From NCBI RefSeq assembly GCF_016653115.1, contig NZ_NHRX01000009.1:1-64000 (forward strand): a DNA stretch of 64,000 nt, in the 5' to 3' direction. The DNA comes from Rhodocyclus purpureus. GTDB taxonomy: Bacteria; Pseudomonadota; Gammaproteobacteria; Burkholderiales; Rhodocyclaceae. Positions 11,058 to 21,144 of this stretch are shown piece after piece. Both the position numbers and the translations under genes were made by a program. The notes beneath the pieces were generated by a model. The model saw nothing but the letters and a program-made list of their open reading frames with translations. It was not told the DNA's origin and made no database searches. Position 1 is the stretch's first letter; every line of letters begins with the position of its first letter.

Positions 11058-11423
11058 TCAAGCCTTGCGGGCGACCAGCTTTTCCTTGATGCGCGCGGAC
11101 TTGCCCGAACGCTCGCGGAGGTAGTACAGCTTGGCGCGACGGACGTCGCCACGACGCTTGACTTCGATCGCTGCGAGCAGCGGCGAGTAGGTCTGGAAGG
11201 TTCGCTCGACGCCTTCGCCCGAGGAGATCTTGCGGACGATGAAGCTCGAGTTGAGGCCGCGGTTGCGCTTGGCGATGACGACGCCTTCGTAGGCCTGCAG
11301 ACGCTCGCGCGTGCCTTCCTTGACCTTCACCTGGACGACGACGGTGTCGCCGGGGGCGAATTCGGGGATCGTCTTGCCCAGGCGGGCGATTTCTTCCTGT
11401 TCGAGTTGCTGGATCAGATTCAT
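11058..11423 (-). CDS. rplS: 50S ribosomal protein L19
   Basis: A 121-aa protein beginning [11 protein letters not shown] and ending [15 protein letters not shown], full length for L19. L19 sits at the 30S-50S interface. The ATG at 11423 is preceded by AAGGAG 8 bp upstream; an in-frame upstream ATG would add 15 unsupported residues. It is the last gene of the rpsP operon. Its 3' end is duplicated as a degenerate fragment at 9194-9251, on the far side of hipBA. Confidence 0.97.
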   Translation of the reverse strand: MNLIQQLEQEEIARLGKTIPEFAPGDTVVVQVKVKEGTRERLQAYEGVVIAKRNRGLNSSFIVRKISSGEGVERTFQTYSPLLAAIEVKRRGDVRRAKLYYLRERSGKSARIKEKLVARKA

Positions 11424-11488
11424 TGGTGATGCTCCTTTATGGTTGTCTGACCGCATTGCTCCCGCCACTGCACCGGGAGTTGCGAAAT

Positions 11489-11537
11489 CTCCTGAAAAGG
11501 CCAGGAGTTACTCACTGCGCTCCCGGAAAACCGGGAG
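11489..11537 (-). other. two intercistronic hairpins between trmD and rplS
   Basis: CTCCTG-N7-CAGGAG (11489-11507) and CTCCCGG-AAAA-CCGGGAG (11520-11537) lie in the 122-bp gap. Neither is followed by a T run on the minus strand. They may be RNA-processing or attenuation structures that set the L19:TrmD ratio, which is inference. Confidence 0.45.
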
Positions 11538-11545
11538 GTGCTGCT

Positions 11546-12358
11546 TCACGACTGCTCCTGAAAGCGTCTCAGGAGCTGCGTTTCCTCTTTCGACAGCGCA
11601 CGCCCAGCCAGCAGCTCGGGACGACGTTGCCAGGTACGCCCCAGCGCCTGTTGCAGGCGCCAGCGGCGGATTTCTTCATGGTGCCCCGACAGCAACACGT
11701 CGGGGACGCGCATTCCTGCATATTCCTCTGGCCGCGTGTAGTGCGGACAGTCGAGCAAGCCCGTGACGAACGAATCCTGCTGCGCCGAACCGGCGTCGTT
11801 CAAGGCGCCAGGCAGCTGCCGGACCATCGCGTCGATCAGCGCCATCGCCGGGATTTCGCCCCCGGAAAGGACGAAATCGCCGATCGAGATTTCCTCATCG
11901 ACGCAGCGCGCCAGCAGGCGCTCGTCGATTCCTTCGTAACGCCCGCACAACAACACCAGCCCCACCCCTGCCTGCGCCGTCTCCGTCAGTTCGACGACCC
12001 GACGATGCGTCAGCGGCGCGCCCTGCGGTGACAGGTAGATCACCCGGCTGCCGGCAAAACCTGCCGCGGCCTGCCCCGCCTTGGCCGCGCCGATCGAAGC
12101 TTCCAGCGGCGCCGGCAACATCACCATCCCCGGACCACCGCCGTACGGCCGGTCATCGACCGTGCGCCGCTCGTCGCTGGTGAAATCGCGCGGATTCCAC
12201 GGGGAGAACTGCCACAGCCCCTGCTCGTACGCCCGCCGCGTCACGCCGTACTGGGTGAGCGAGGCGAACATTTCGGGGAACAGCGTCACCACATCGACGC
12301 GCAAGGGCGTCCGTACGACTGCTTCCTCCATCTGCTGCGCCGCGGGCGCTAGCGTCAC
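11546..12358 (-). CDS. trmD: tRNA (guanine-N1)-methyltransferase TrmD
   Basis: A 270-aa SPOUT-family enzyme with the trefoil-knot region [23 protein letters not shown] and [13 protein letters not shown], and a C-terminal [10 protein letters not shown]. It methylates G37 next to the anticodon to prevent +1 frameshifting. The start is a GTG at 12358 that overlaps the rimM stop (GTGA), implying coupling; a downstream in-frame ATG at MEEAVVRT is an alternative that would remove nine residues. Third gene of the operon. Confidence 0.95.
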   Translation of the reverse strand: MTLAPAAQQMEEAVVRTPLRVDVVTLFPEMFASLTQYGVTRRAYEQGLWQFSPWNPRDFTSDERRTVDDRPYGGGPGMVMLPAPLEASIGAAKAGQAAAGFAGSRVIYLSPQGAPLTHRRVVELTETAQAGVGLVLLCGRYEGIDERLLARCVDEEISIGDFVLSGGEIPAMALIDAMVRQLPGALNDAGSAQQDSFVTGLLDCPHYTRPEEYAGMRVPDVLLSGHHEEIRRWRLQQALGRTWQRRPELLAGRALSKEETQLLRRFQEQS

Positions 12359-12903
12359 CAGTCGGCTTCCCAGTCGACCACGATCCGTCCCGCGGCGACA
12401 TCGACGTCGAGGACGACGGCGGCGACGAAGGGCAGCAGGCGTTCGGGCGCATCACCGTCACCGACGCGCAGGACGTCGTTGGCACCGGTTTCGATCAGAC
12501 CGAGGACCCGACCGAGCACCTCGTCGTGCGTGTTCACCACCTGCAGGCCGACCAGGTCGGCCCAGTAATACTCGTTGGTACGCGCTGCCGGCATCGCCGA
12601 ACGCGGCACGCCGACCAGCATCCCCTTCATCGCTTCGGCCGCAGTGCGGTCGCCGACACCGTCGAGCTGGGCCACCAGCGAGTCGCCCTGCAGGCGCCCC
12701 TTCACCAGCTTCGCCTCGCGCCAGGATGCGTGGGGCTCGCCTTCGCGGCCGACCCACCAGGCGGGCAGCTTCGCCCAGGCCGCGGGATCGTCGGCGAACG
12801 GGTGGATGCGCAGCGAACCGGCGATCCCCCAGGCGTCGACGACCTTGCCGAGGACGATGAAGCGCTCGGCCTCTTCGCTGGCGGGATTGTCTAGCGACGA
12901 CAT
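12355..12903 (-). CDS. rimM: 16S rRNA processing protein RimM
   Basis: A 182-aa protein with the N-terminal RimM beta-barrel ([20 protein letters not shown]) and a C-terminal PRC-barrel domain ([13 protein letters not shown]). RimM binds S19 and assists maturation of the 30S head. The start at 12903 (MSSLDNP) is chosen because residues upstream do not resemble the family. The stop overlaps trmD by 4 bp. Confidence 0.94.
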   Translation of the reverse strand: MSSLDNPASEEAERFIVLGKVVDAWGIAGSLRIHPFADDPAAWAKLPAWWVGREGEPHASWREAKLVKGRLQGDSLVAQLDGVGDRTAAEAMKGMLVGVPRSAMPAARTNEYYWADLVGLQVVNTHDEVLGRVLGLIETGANDVLRVGDGDAPERLLPFVAAVVLDVDVAAGRIVVDWEADW

Positions 12904-12988
12904 GAGCAAGCCGACCTGGGCAACAGGCACGACGAGTTGGTGCGTGAGGACGCGAGAATGGACGCTAATCGACGCAAAACGCGGACGA

Positions 12989-13243
12989 TCAGGCGGCAGC
13001 CTTGGCGCCGGCTTGCTTGACCAGACGGGCAACCGTCGGCGACAGTTGTGCGCCCTGTCCGACCCAGTAGTTCAGGCGGTCGGCGGCGATGCGCAGGCTT
13101 TCCTCGGAGGCGGCAGCGACCGGGTTGTAGAAGCCGATGCGCTCGATGAAGCGGCCATCGCGGCGGGTACGCGAATCCGCAACCACGAGGTTATAGAACG
13201 GGCGCTTCTTGGCGCCGCCGCGAGCCAGTCGAATGACTACCAT
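12989..13243 (-). CDS. rpsP: 30S ribosomal protein S16
   Basis: An 84-aa protein beginning [18 protein letters not shown], complete for S16. GGAAGAGAG lies 5 bp upstream of the ATG at 13243. First gene of the operon, with a clear promoter 35 bp upstream. Confidence 0.97.
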   Translation of the reverse strand: MVVIRLARGGAKKRPFYNLVVADSRTRRDGRFIERIGFYNPVAAASEESLRIAADRLNYWVGQGAQLSPTVARLVKQAGAKAAA

Positions 13244-13276
13244 GACACTCTCTTCCGGGATAAGAAAAAGGGCAAG

Positions 13277-13304
13277 ATTATAACAAGAAACCACGGGAAA
13301 ACAA
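13277..13304 (-). promoter_or_regulatory. sigma70 promoter of the rpsP operon
   Basis: On the minus strand, TTGTTT (13299-13304) and TATAAT (13277-13282) are spaced by 16 bp and lie just upstream of the rpsP ribosome site. Confidence 0.75.
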
Positions 13305-13391
13305 GCCGATATTCCGTGCCCGACGCGGGCGGCGGGGTGCGGCGCGATGCCGGGGCTGCCGCGCTGCGGCAAAGCCGCCCACCGGCGCCGC

Positions 13392-13397
13392 TATAAT
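13392..13397 (+). promoter_or_regulatory. -10 hexamer upstream of the DUF2069 gene
   Basis: A perfect TATAAT lies 154 bp upstream of the DUF2069 start, without an obvious -35. The implied leader of about 148 nt contains no ORF I trust and no recognised RNA. Confidence 0.4.
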
Positions 13398-13551
13398 TCG
13401 CCCTGCCCGAGTTCCTGCTGCGGCAAGTCGTCGCGCGCTGCGTCCACAGGTGGCCGGAACCAAGGCCCGACGACGGACTCTCAGTGCCTTGCCCTTGCGG
13501 CGAACGTCGCGCCTCCCCCAACACTCCCTGCCTTCACCGGACACTTCCCCG

Positions 13552-13902
13552 ATGACCCGATTCGCTTCCTACGCGTCTTCCTTCAGCCTGATCGCGCTGA
13601 TCTTCCTCTGCCTAGCCTGGGAGTTGCGCCTGGCGCCGCTGGCCCCGGGAGGCACCTGGATGGCCCTGAAGGCCTTGCCGCTGCTGCTGCCGCTGTTCGG
13701 AATCCTGAAGGGGCGCCGCTACACCTACCAGTGGTCGACCATGCTGATCCTCGCCTACTTCGCCGAAGGCATCGTGCGCGCGACGACCGAGCACGGCCTG
13801 TCGCAGGCACTGGCGGTCGCCGAGACGCTGCTCTCGCTTGTATTCTTCGTTGCCGCGGTCGCCTACGCCTACCGCACCCGGCCGTCGCGGCAGACGGCAT
13901 GA
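13552..13902 (+). CDS. DUF2069 family inner-membrane protein
   Basis: A 116-aa protein with four hydrophobic segments and the family signature YTYQWSTMLILAYFAEGIVRA. It is predicted to lie in the inner membrane; its function is unknown. The start at MTRFASYASS is chosen because the upstream frame is not hydrophobic or conserved in character. The last codons, ACG GCA TGA, lie inside the palindrome at 13893-13913, so the repeat supplies the C-terminus and stop. Convergent with leuA. Confidence 0.82.
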   Translation: MTRFASYASSFSLIALIFLCLAWELRLAPLAPGGTWMALKALPLLLPLFGILKGRRYTYQWSTMLILAYFAEGIVRATTEHGLSQALAVAETLLSLVFFVAAVAYAYRTRPSRQTA

Positions 13903-13913
13903 ATCATGCCGTC
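13893..13913. repeat. dispersed gene-end palindrome, copy 1
   Basis: GACGGCATGA and its perfect reverse complement are separated by one base. It lies between convergent DUF2069 and leuA, overlaps the DUF2069 stop codon, and ends 9 bp from the leuA stop. Same family as the elements at 24.2, 29.7, 36.8 and 55.97 kb. Confidence 0.8.
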
Positions 13914-13921
13914 CCCGGCTG

Positions 13922-15460
13922 TCAGACGCCCTGCGGGTTCACGCGTTCGAGCGACGAGCGCAGCTTGTTCAACGCGTTCAGGTAGGACTTGGCCGAGGCG
14001 ATGACGATGTCGGTGTCGGCACCGGCACCGTTGACGATGCGGCCGTCCTTTGCCAGGCGGACGGTGACTTCGCCCTGCGCGTCGGTGCCGGTGGTGATCG
14101 CATTGACCGAGTAGAGCAGCAGTTGCGCGCCGCTGCCGGCGACCTGCTCGATCGCGCGGAAAGTGGCGTCGACCGGACCGCTGCCGGTGGACTGCGCCTT
14201 CCTCTCGACGCCGTCGACGGTGAGCGTGATCTGCGCCAGCGGCGTCTCGCCGGTTTCGGAGCAGACGTGCGAGTAGACGAGCTTGTAGTGCTCGTTCTCG
14301 GCGGTGACACCCTCGTCGGAGACGAGTGCCTGCAGGTCCTCGTCGAAGATCTCGGTCTTCTTGTCGGCGAGTTCCTTGAAGCGCGCGAAGGCGGCGTTGA
14401 GCGCCTCGTCGCCGGCCAGCTCGATGCCGAGTTCGGCGAGCCGCGTCTTGAACGCGTTGCGCCCGGAGAGCTTGCCGAGCACCAGCTTGTTCTGCGCCCA
14501 GCCGACGTCCTGCGCGCGCATGATCTCGTAGGTCTCGCGGTGCTTCAAGACGCCGTCCTGGTGGATCCCCGACTCGTGCGCGAAGGCGTTGGCGCCGACG
14601 ATCGCCTTGTTCGGCTGGACCGGGTAGCCGGTGATCTGCGAGACCAGCTTCGACGCCGGGACGATCTGCGTCGTGTCGATGCGCGTGTCGACGGTGAATA
14701 CGTCGGGTCGCGTCTTCACCGCCATCACCACTTCCTCGAGCGCGGCGTTCCCGGCGCGCTCGCCGAGACCGTTGATCGTGCATTCGACCTGGCGCGCGCC
14801 GGCCATCACCGCGGCCAGCGAGTTGGCCACCGCCATGCCGAGGTCGTTGTGGCAGTGGGTCGACCAGATCACCTTGTCGGCGCCGGGAACGCGCTCGATC
14901 AGCGTGCGCATGCGCTCGCCCCACAGCGCCGGGATCATGTAGCCGACCGTGTCGGGGACGTTGAGCGTGGTGGCGCCGGCCTTGATCACCGCCTCGAACA
15001 CGCGGCAGAGGAAATCGATCTCGGAACGGCCCGCGTCCTCGGCCGAGAACTCGACGTCGTCGGTGTATTCGCGCGCAAACCTGATCGCCCGTACCGCCGC
15101 CTCGACCACCTCGTCGGGGCTCATGCGCAGCTTCTTCTCCATGTGGATCGGGCTGGTCGCGATGAAGGTGTGGATGCGCTTCCTCGGCGCCGGCTGGATC
15201 GCCTCGCCGGCACGGCGGATGTCGTTCTCGTTGGCGCGCGCCAGCGAACAGACGGTCGAATCCTTGATCACCTCGGCGATGCCGCGGATCGCCGCGAAGT
15301 CGCCGGGCGATGCTGCCGCGAAGCCGGCTTCGATCACGTCGACGCGCATGCGCTCGAGCTGGCGGGCGACGCGCAGCTTCTCGTCGCGGGTCATCGATGC
15401 CCCCGGGCTCTGCTCGCCGTCGCGTAAGGTGGTATCGAAAATGACCAGACGTTCTTTCAT
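13922..15460 (-). CDS. leuA: 2-isopropylmalate synthase
   Basis: A 512-aa enzyme with the HMGL-like catalytic barrel ([15 protein letters not shown] near residue 9; [15 protein letters not shown] near 200) and a C-terminal LeuA regulatory domain. It condenses acetyl-CoA and 2-oxoisovalerate, the committed step of leucine synthesis, and is usually inhibited by leucine through the C-terminal domain. GGAG lies 6 bp upstream of the ATG. In many betaproteobacteria leuA follows ilvC-pssA; here it stands apart, about 8 kb away. Confidence 0.95.
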   Translation of the reverse strand: MKERLVIFDTTLRDGEQSPGASMTRDEKLRVARQLERMRVDVIEAGFAAASPGDFAAIRGIAEVIKDSTVCSLARANENDIRRAGEAIQPAPRKRIHTFIATSPIHMEKKLRMSPDEVVEAAVRAIRFAREYTDDVEFSAEDAGRSEIDFLCRVFEAVIKAGATTLNVPDTVGYMIPALWGERMRTLIERVPGADKVIWSTHCHNDLGMAVANSLAAVMAGARQVECTINGLGERAGNAALEEVVMAVKTRPDVFTVDTRIDTTQIVPASKLVSQITGYPVQPNKAIVGANAFAHESGIHQDGVLKHRETYEIMRAQDVGWAQNKLVLGKLSGRNAFKTRLAELGIELAGDEALNAAFARFKELADKKTEIFDEDLQALVSDEGVTAENEHYKLVYSHVCSETGETPLAQITLTVDGVERKAQSTGSGPVDATFRAIEQVAGSGAQLLLYSVNAITTGTDAQGEVTVRLAKDGRIVNGAGADTDIVIASAKSYLNALNKLRSSLERVNPQGV

Positions 15461-15539
15461 GGCGGACTCCGCAAGGCTGAATCGCCCGACTATAAACAGT
15501 TCGCAATCGCAGTGTCAATTTACGACGGGGACGCGCAGC

Positions 15540-18500
15540 TCAACGCAGGTCCTGGTCGTCGGCGTCCTTGCCCACGGGGCCCGAGCGGCACACCAGGGGG
15601 AAGAGCAAGGGCAGCAGCAGCAGCGTGAATACCGTCGCCGAGACGATGCCGCCGACGATGACGACGGCGAAGGGTCGCTGCGTCTCCGAGCCGATTCCGT
15701 GCGACAGCGCCGCCGGCAGCAGGCCGAGACCGGCCATCAGCGCGGTCATCAGGATCGGCCGCAGGCGGGTGACGGCGCCCTCGCGCACGGCCTCGGCGAG
15801 CGGCTTGCCGTCGCGCACGCCTTCGAGGAACTGCTCGACCATGATCACGCCGTTCTGCACCGAGATCCCGGCGACGGCGATGAAGCCCACCGCGGCCGAC
15901 ACCGACAGGTGCAGGCCGGCCAAGGCCAGCCCGGCGATGCCGCCGATCCAGGTGAAGGGCGCCATGAACAGCACCAGCAGCGCGAAGCGCATCGACTTGA
16001 AGGCCCAGAAGAGCAGCACGAAGATGCCGAGCGTCGATAGCGGGACGATCACCATCAGCCGCTTCAAGGCGCGCTGCTGGTTCTCGAACTGGCCGCCCCA
16101 GGTCATGCGGTAGCCGGCCGGCAGATGCACCTGCTGCTTGACCTTGGTCATCGCCTCGGCGACGAAGCTGCCCTGGTCGCGACCGAGCAGGTTGGCCTTG
16201 ACCGCGACTTAGCGACCGCCCGACTCGCGACCGATGCGCGCCGGCCCCTGCCTGACCTCGATCGCAGCGATCTCGGCAAGCGGGATGCTGCCGCCGCCGG
16301 GCAGCGCGACCGGCAGTTCGCCGACGTCGTCGACGGCGTCGCGGAAAGGCCGCTGCAGGCGGACGGTGATGTCGAAGCGGCGGTCGCCCTCGCTGAAGCT
16401 GCTCACCGCGGCGCCGGCGAGCGCGGTCTGCACGGTGCTGTTCACGTCGGCCGAACTGATCCCGTAGCGTGCCATGCGCACGGGGTCGAGCGTGACGTCG
16501 AGTTCGGTCTGGCCGCTGACGCGGATCGCGGCGACGTCGGCCGAACCACGGATCCCGCGCAGGACGCCGACCACCTGCTCGGCCTTGTCTTCGAGGATGT
16601 CGAGGTCGGAACCGAAGATCTTGATCGCGATCTCCCCCTTGACCCCGGAAATCGACTCCTCGACATTGTCGGCGATGACCTGCGAGAAATTGGTCGGGAC
16701 GCCGGGGATGACGCGGATCTTCCGCGTCATGTCGGCGATCAGTTGCTCCTTGTCGGCGAAGCGCCACTCGCCGCGCGGCTTCAGGTCGGCGAGGATCTCC
16801 ATGTTGTTCGGCCCCTTCGGGTCAGTGCCGTCGTCGGGGCGGCCGACGTGGGTGATCAGCTTGTTCACCTCCGGATAGCCGAGCATGATGCGGCGGATCT
16901 CGCGCTCGACCTCCTTGGTCTGGTCGAGGTTGGTCGCCGGCGGCAGCGTCACCGTCAGCCAGATGTTGCCCTCGTCGAGCTTGGGCAGGAACTCGCTGCC
17001 GAGCGTCGTCGCCAGACCGAGCGAGAGTGCGAGCGTGGCGAGCGAGCCGGCGACCAGCGCGCGACGATGGCCCTCGATGCGGACGAGCAGATCACGATAG
17101 CGCTGCTGCCAGCGCGCCATCCACGCACTGTGCTTCTCGGCGAGGTCGCCGTTCCTGATGTAGTAGGAGACCAGCGCCGGGGTCAGCGTCAGCGTCAGCA
17201 ATATCGCACCGAGGATCGCGAACGACAGCGTGTAGGCCATCGGCGAGAAGATCTTGCCCTCGACGCGCTCGAAGGTGAAGATCGGCAGGAAGGCCAGGAT
17301 GATGATCGCCTTCGAGAAGAGGATCGGGTGCCCCATCTCGATCGCGGTGCGCTTCAGGGTGAGCATCCGCCACTGCAGGCTCTGATGCTGCGGATTCCCG
17401 TGCGCGAGCGCGAGCTTGACCATCAGCGCCTCGACCAGGACGACGGCGCCGTCGACGATGATGCCGAAGTCGATGGCGCCGAGCGATATCAGGTTGGCGG
17501 CGACGCCGCGGCTGTTCATGATGACGAAGGCGATCAGGAGCGCCAGCGGGATCACCACCGCGACCGCCACCGCGGCGAACCACGAGCGCAGGAAGACGAG
17601 CAGGATGGCGACGATGAGGACCGCGCCGACGACGAGGTTCTCGACCACCGTATGCACCGTGTGCGCAACGAGTTCGGTGCGGTCGTAGATGGGCAGCAGG
17701 CGAACCCCGGCCGGCAGTTGCGTGCCGAGCGCCTCGATCTCGCGCTTGAGTTCGGCAACCACCTTCGACGCGTTCTGCCCCTTGGTCATCTGCACGATGC
17801 CGACGACGATGTCGTCACGCTCGTTGAAGGCGACGATCCCGGAGCGCTGGCGTGCGCCGATGACGACTTCGGCGACGTCGCCGACCAGCACCGGCTTGCC
17901 GTCGTAGACGGTGACGGTGATGCGCGCGATCGCGTCGACGCTGCCGAGCAGGCCGATCGAGCGCACCACCAGTCCTTCGTCGCCGCGGCGGATGATGCCG
18001 CCACCGGCGTTGGCGTTGTTGGCCGAGATCGCCTGCGCCAACTGGTCGATGCTGACGCCGAACTTGCGCAGCCGGGCCGGATCGACGCGCACCTGGTATT
18101 CCTTGACCGCGCCGCCGAAGCTGACGACGTCGGCGACACCGCCGACGCGACGCAAGGCCGGGCGGATCACCCAGTCCTGCAGCGCGCGCGCCTCGTGGGC
18201 CGGCATGCCCTCGGGCACTTCCAGCGCGTAACGGTAGATTTCACCGACCGCGGTGGTCAGCGGCGCCAGCGTCGGCTGCACGCCGGGCGGCAGCGTGACG
18301 TTGCCGAGCTTCTCCAGCGTCTGCTGGCGCGCGAAATAGTCGTCGGTGTTGTCGGCGAAGGTCAGCGTGACGATAGACAGCCCTGTCATCGACACCGAGC
18401 GCAGCTGCGTCATGCGCGGGACACCGCTCATCTCGCGCTCGATCGGCAGGCTGATGCTGCGCTCGACCTCGGCCGGCGCCAGCCCCGGAGCCTGCGTGAC

Positions 18501-18647
18501 GACGTTGACCTGCACATCCTGCACGTCGGGGAAGGCCTCGATCGGCAGGTTCCCGACCGCGTACCAGCCGGCGGCGATCAGCGCGCAGACCGCGGCGAGG
18601 ATGAAGACCCGCTGCTGCAGCGCGAAGGTGACGAGGCGCTCGATCAT
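15540..18647 (-). pseudogene. CzcA/CusA-type heavy-metal RND efflux pump, interrupted by an in-frame TAA
   Basis: The frame from the ATG at 18647 to the TGA at 15540 has 1036 codons and covers a whole HME-RND permease: N-terminal TM segment, two porter domains, and the TM4 motif DFGIIVDGAVVLVEA. Codon 813 (16209-16211) is TAA in RESGGR-stop-VAVKAN, where the family has Tyr or a similar residue in GRRYVAVK. Reading continues in the same frame for over 220 codons with intact TM segments. As it stands the protein would lose the last TM bundle and be inactive. The usual TM4 ending is VEN; here it is VEA. The upstream adaptor and outer-membrane genes are intact, so the break may be recent or a sequencing error. 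Confidence 0.85.
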
Positions 18648-18660
18648 CGTGCTGTTCGCC

Positions 18661-19797
18661 TCAGTTGCCGGACAGTTCGGCGTTGAGCAGCAGCGCACCG
18701 GTGGTGACGACGCGCTCGCCGGCACTCAGCCCCTCGCCGACGAAGCTCGCCTCGTGCCCGCGCCAGGAAAGCCTGACCTGGCGCTTCTCGATCACGCCGG
18801 CTTCCTTTTCGACGAAGACGAAGTCGTTAACGCCCTCGGTGACGATCGACTTGTTCGGGACCCGCGGCAGGTGCCTGCCTTCGCTCTCCAGCGTCACGCG
18901 CGCGAACATCTCGGGCTTCAAGAGGCGTTCGGGATTCTCCACCGCGCAGCGCACCGGCACCCGCCGCGACTGTGGGTCGACGACGTCGCCGACGGCGAGG
19001 ACGCGACCGGGGAAGCTCTTCTGCGGCCAGGCATCGACCTCGATGCCGACCGACTGGCCGACGCGCACCCTGGCCAGATCCTTCTCCGGCAGTTCGGCGA
19101 TCACCCACAGTCGCGAGGGGTCGCTGACGACGAAGAGCGGCTTGTCCTGGTCGGGACGCACCTCCATGCCGGGGTTGGCCTGGCGCTCGGTGACGATTCC
19201 CGCCAGGGGTGAGTTCAACGCGAATCCGCCCTGCGCGGCCAGCGGGCGCAGGTTGCGCAGCCGCGCATGCGCGCGCTCCGACTCGGCGCCGGCGGCGGCC
19301 AGCTCGTTCTCGGCGGACTCGACCTCCTTGCGCGCGATCGCGTCGTGCTCGAAGAGCAGGCGGGCGCGCTCGAACGCCGCCCGGCGCAGGCGCAGTTCGG
19401 CGTCCGCCTTGTGGAGGTCGGCGTAATCGGGAATGTCGAGAACGGCGAGCCGCGCGCCGGCGGCGACGGCATCGCCGGCCTGCACCGGCAGCGCCAGGAT
19501 GCGCCCGGCCGCCGGCGCGAAGACGCGCGCGGTGACATTGTCGTCGTAGGCGACGCGGGCGTTGAGCGCCTCGATCAGCGGGGCAGGCAAGGCCGCGACC
19601 GCCTCGATGTGCAGGTAGGAAAGCTGCGGCGCACCGGGCTGGATGCGCAACGTCCGCCCGCCCTCGACCTGGATCGCGGGCGGCGGCGCCGCTTCGACCG
19701 CGGCCGGAGGGCTGACGTGGGTTTGCCAGAGATAGGCTGCTGCGGCGAGCAAGGCGACGGCCGCGGCTGCGAGGGCGAGGTTGTTCCTGGTGTTCAT
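18661..19797 (-). CDS. RND efflux periplasmic adaptor (CzcB/CusB-like membrane fusion protein)
   Basis: A 378-aa protein with an N-terminal membrane anchor (residues 7-23), a lipoyl-like domain (GRILALPVQAGDAVAAG), a helical hairpin at about 130-185, and beta-barrel and membrane-proximal domains. It would link the inner-membrane pump to the TolC-like channel. It ends 14 bp before the pump gene and starts 36 bp after the outer-membrane gene, so the three form one operon transcribed away from the two-component genes. Confidence 0.87.
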   Translation of the reverse strand: MNTRNNLALAAAAVALLAAAAYLWQTHVSPPAAVEAAPPPAIQVEGGRTLRIQPGAPQLSYLHIEAVAALPAPLIEALNARVAYDDNVTARVFAPAAGRILALPVQAGDAVAAGARLAVLDIPDYADLHKADAELRLRRAAFERARLLFEHDAIARKEVESAENELAAAGAESERAHARLRNLRPLAAQGGFALNSPLAGIVTERQANPGMEVRPDQDKPLFVVSDPSRLWVIAELPEKDLARVRVGQSVGIEVDAWPQKSFPGRVLAVGDVVDPQSRRVPVRCAVENPERLLKPEMFARVTLESEGRHLPRVPNKSIVTEGVNDFVFVEKEAGVIEKRQVRLSWRGHEASFVGEGLSAGERVVTTGALLLNAELSGN

Positions 19798-19833
19798 CGG
19801 CGGTTCGTTCCCGTTCTTCGCTGATGCGCAGGC

Positions 19834-21144
19834 TCACTGCGCGCTCGCTGCGCGCCAGGCGGCGAGCGCGCGGGCATGGTCGGCGCGGGCGTTGGCGGCT
19901 TCCAGCTGGACCTGCTGCCAGGTGCGGCGCGCGTCGAGCAGTTCGAGCAGGCTGCTCGCGCCGCGCGCATAGGCGAACTCGGCCGCGCGGAGGACGCGCT
20001 CGGCATCGGCGAGCAGCCCGCCTTCGAGGCGCAGGCGACGTTCGCGACTGGCGGCGAGGTCCGCTGCCGCCTGCTCGATCTCGCCCTGCGCCTGCGCCCG
20101 GGTCTGCCCGAGGGATTCCCGTGCCATCTGCAAATCGGCCTCGGCACGCGCGATCTCGCCCTCGTACTCATGGTTCACGAACAGCGGCGCGCTGACGCCG
20201 ACGCCGAAGCTGTTGCCGGGCAGGTTCTGCTGGTTGCGCTCGAACTGCAGGCCGAGGCTGAGGTCGCGCGTCTTCAGCGAGCGCGCCAGATCGCGGGCCT
20301 TCCCGGCGGCTTCGAGACGTGCCAGCGCGGCGCGGACGTCGGCACGCTGCGCCGGATCGGCGCTGCCGGCATCGGCGCCCTCGCCCGGCGCAGGCCACCC
20401 GTCGCTGGCGACGAGGCGCGCGGCATTCCCCTCCTCGCCAATCAGGTAGGCGAGCGCGACCCGCGCCCGCATGCTCGCGGCCTGGGCCTGGCGCGCATCG
20501 TTCTCGACACGCTGCTGCTCGACGCGCAGGCGCGACAGGTCGGCGCCGGAGATGTCGCCGGCACGATGGCGCAGCTCGCTCGTCGCCACGCTCCTGCGGT
20601 AGAGCGCGGCGGTGTCGGCGGCGATCCCTTCGGCTTCCTGGGCGAACAGCAACCCGTAGTAAGCGCTGGTCAGCGCTTGCAGTTGCTGGCGCGCGACATC
20701 GTCGCGATCGTCCCGCACCGCCTGCAGCATCGCGTCGGCGGCCTGCCGGCGCAGTTCACGCTTGCCGCCACGCTCGAACACCTGCTCCACGCGCAGGATG
20801 CTGTCCATCCGTTTGTCGCGCAGCGAGCCCGCGCCGAAGCCTTCCTGCGGGCTGATCGAAGCGAGGTTGAGCGAGGCCTGTGGATTCGGCGCCCTGTCCG
20901 CGCTGCGCAGATCCGCCTCGGCACCGCTGACAGCCGCCTCGGCAAGGCGCAACTCGCGGCTGCGCTCACGCCAGCGGCGTTCGGCCTCGGCGAACGAAAG
21001 GAGCAGTTCGCTCCGCCCGCCGGGCACCTCACTCGCGACAGAAGCTGCCGCAAGCGCCGGCAAGCCCGGCCCAGCCGCGGCGCCGGCAGCAAGCTGGCAG
21101 CAACACAACAGTGAGGTCATCGCCAGGCTGCGCCGAAGCTGCAT
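19834..21144 (-). CDS. TolC-family outer-membrane efflux channel (CzcC-like)
   Basis: A 436-aa protein with a signal peptide (residues 1-24) and two tandem outer-membrane efflux repeats rich in long helices (ELRLAEAAVSGAEADLRSAD; AQGEIEQAAADLAASRERR). It would form the exit duct of the metal pump. GGAAAGGA lies upstream of the ATG. First gene of the efflux operon, 92 bp from the divergent response regulator. Confidence 0.85.
   Translation of the reverse strand: MQLRRSLAMTSLLCCCQLAAGAAAGPGLPALAAASVASEVPGGRSELLLSFAEAERRWRERSRELRLAEAAVSGAEADLRSADRAPNPQASLNLASISPQEGFGAGSLRDKRMDSILRVEQVFERGGKRELRRQAADAMLQAVRDDRDDVARQQLQALTSAYYGLLFAQEAEGIAADTAALYRRSVATSELRHRAGDISGADLSRLRVEQQRVENDARQAQAASMRARVALAYLIGEEGNAARLVASDGWPAPGEGADAGSADPAQRADVRAALARLEAAGKARDLARSLKTRDLSLGLQFERNQQNLPGNSFGVGVSAPLFVNHEYEGEIARAEADLQMARESLGQTRAQAQGEIEQAAADLAASRERRLRLEGGLLADAERVLRAAEFAYARGASSLLELLDARRTWQQVQLEAANARADHARALAAWRAASAQ

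Noticed and set aside
13404-13551. 4.5S or 6S-type RNA in the leader before the DUF2069 gene
   Set aside because: A good -10 and a GGCCGGAACCAAGG stretch raised the idea, but the conserved SRP RNA core and a closing stem are missing.
2884-16211. Reassignment of TAA to tyrosine in this genome
   Set aside because: TAA is the normal terminator of aceA, aceB, valS, rpmG and the RstB-like kinase in this window, so general recoding is not tenable; only site-specific explanations remain.
16125-18686. 853-codon plus-strand ORF opposite the RND pump
   Set aside because: Antisense shadow produced by codon bias; the pump frame carries all recognisable motifs.
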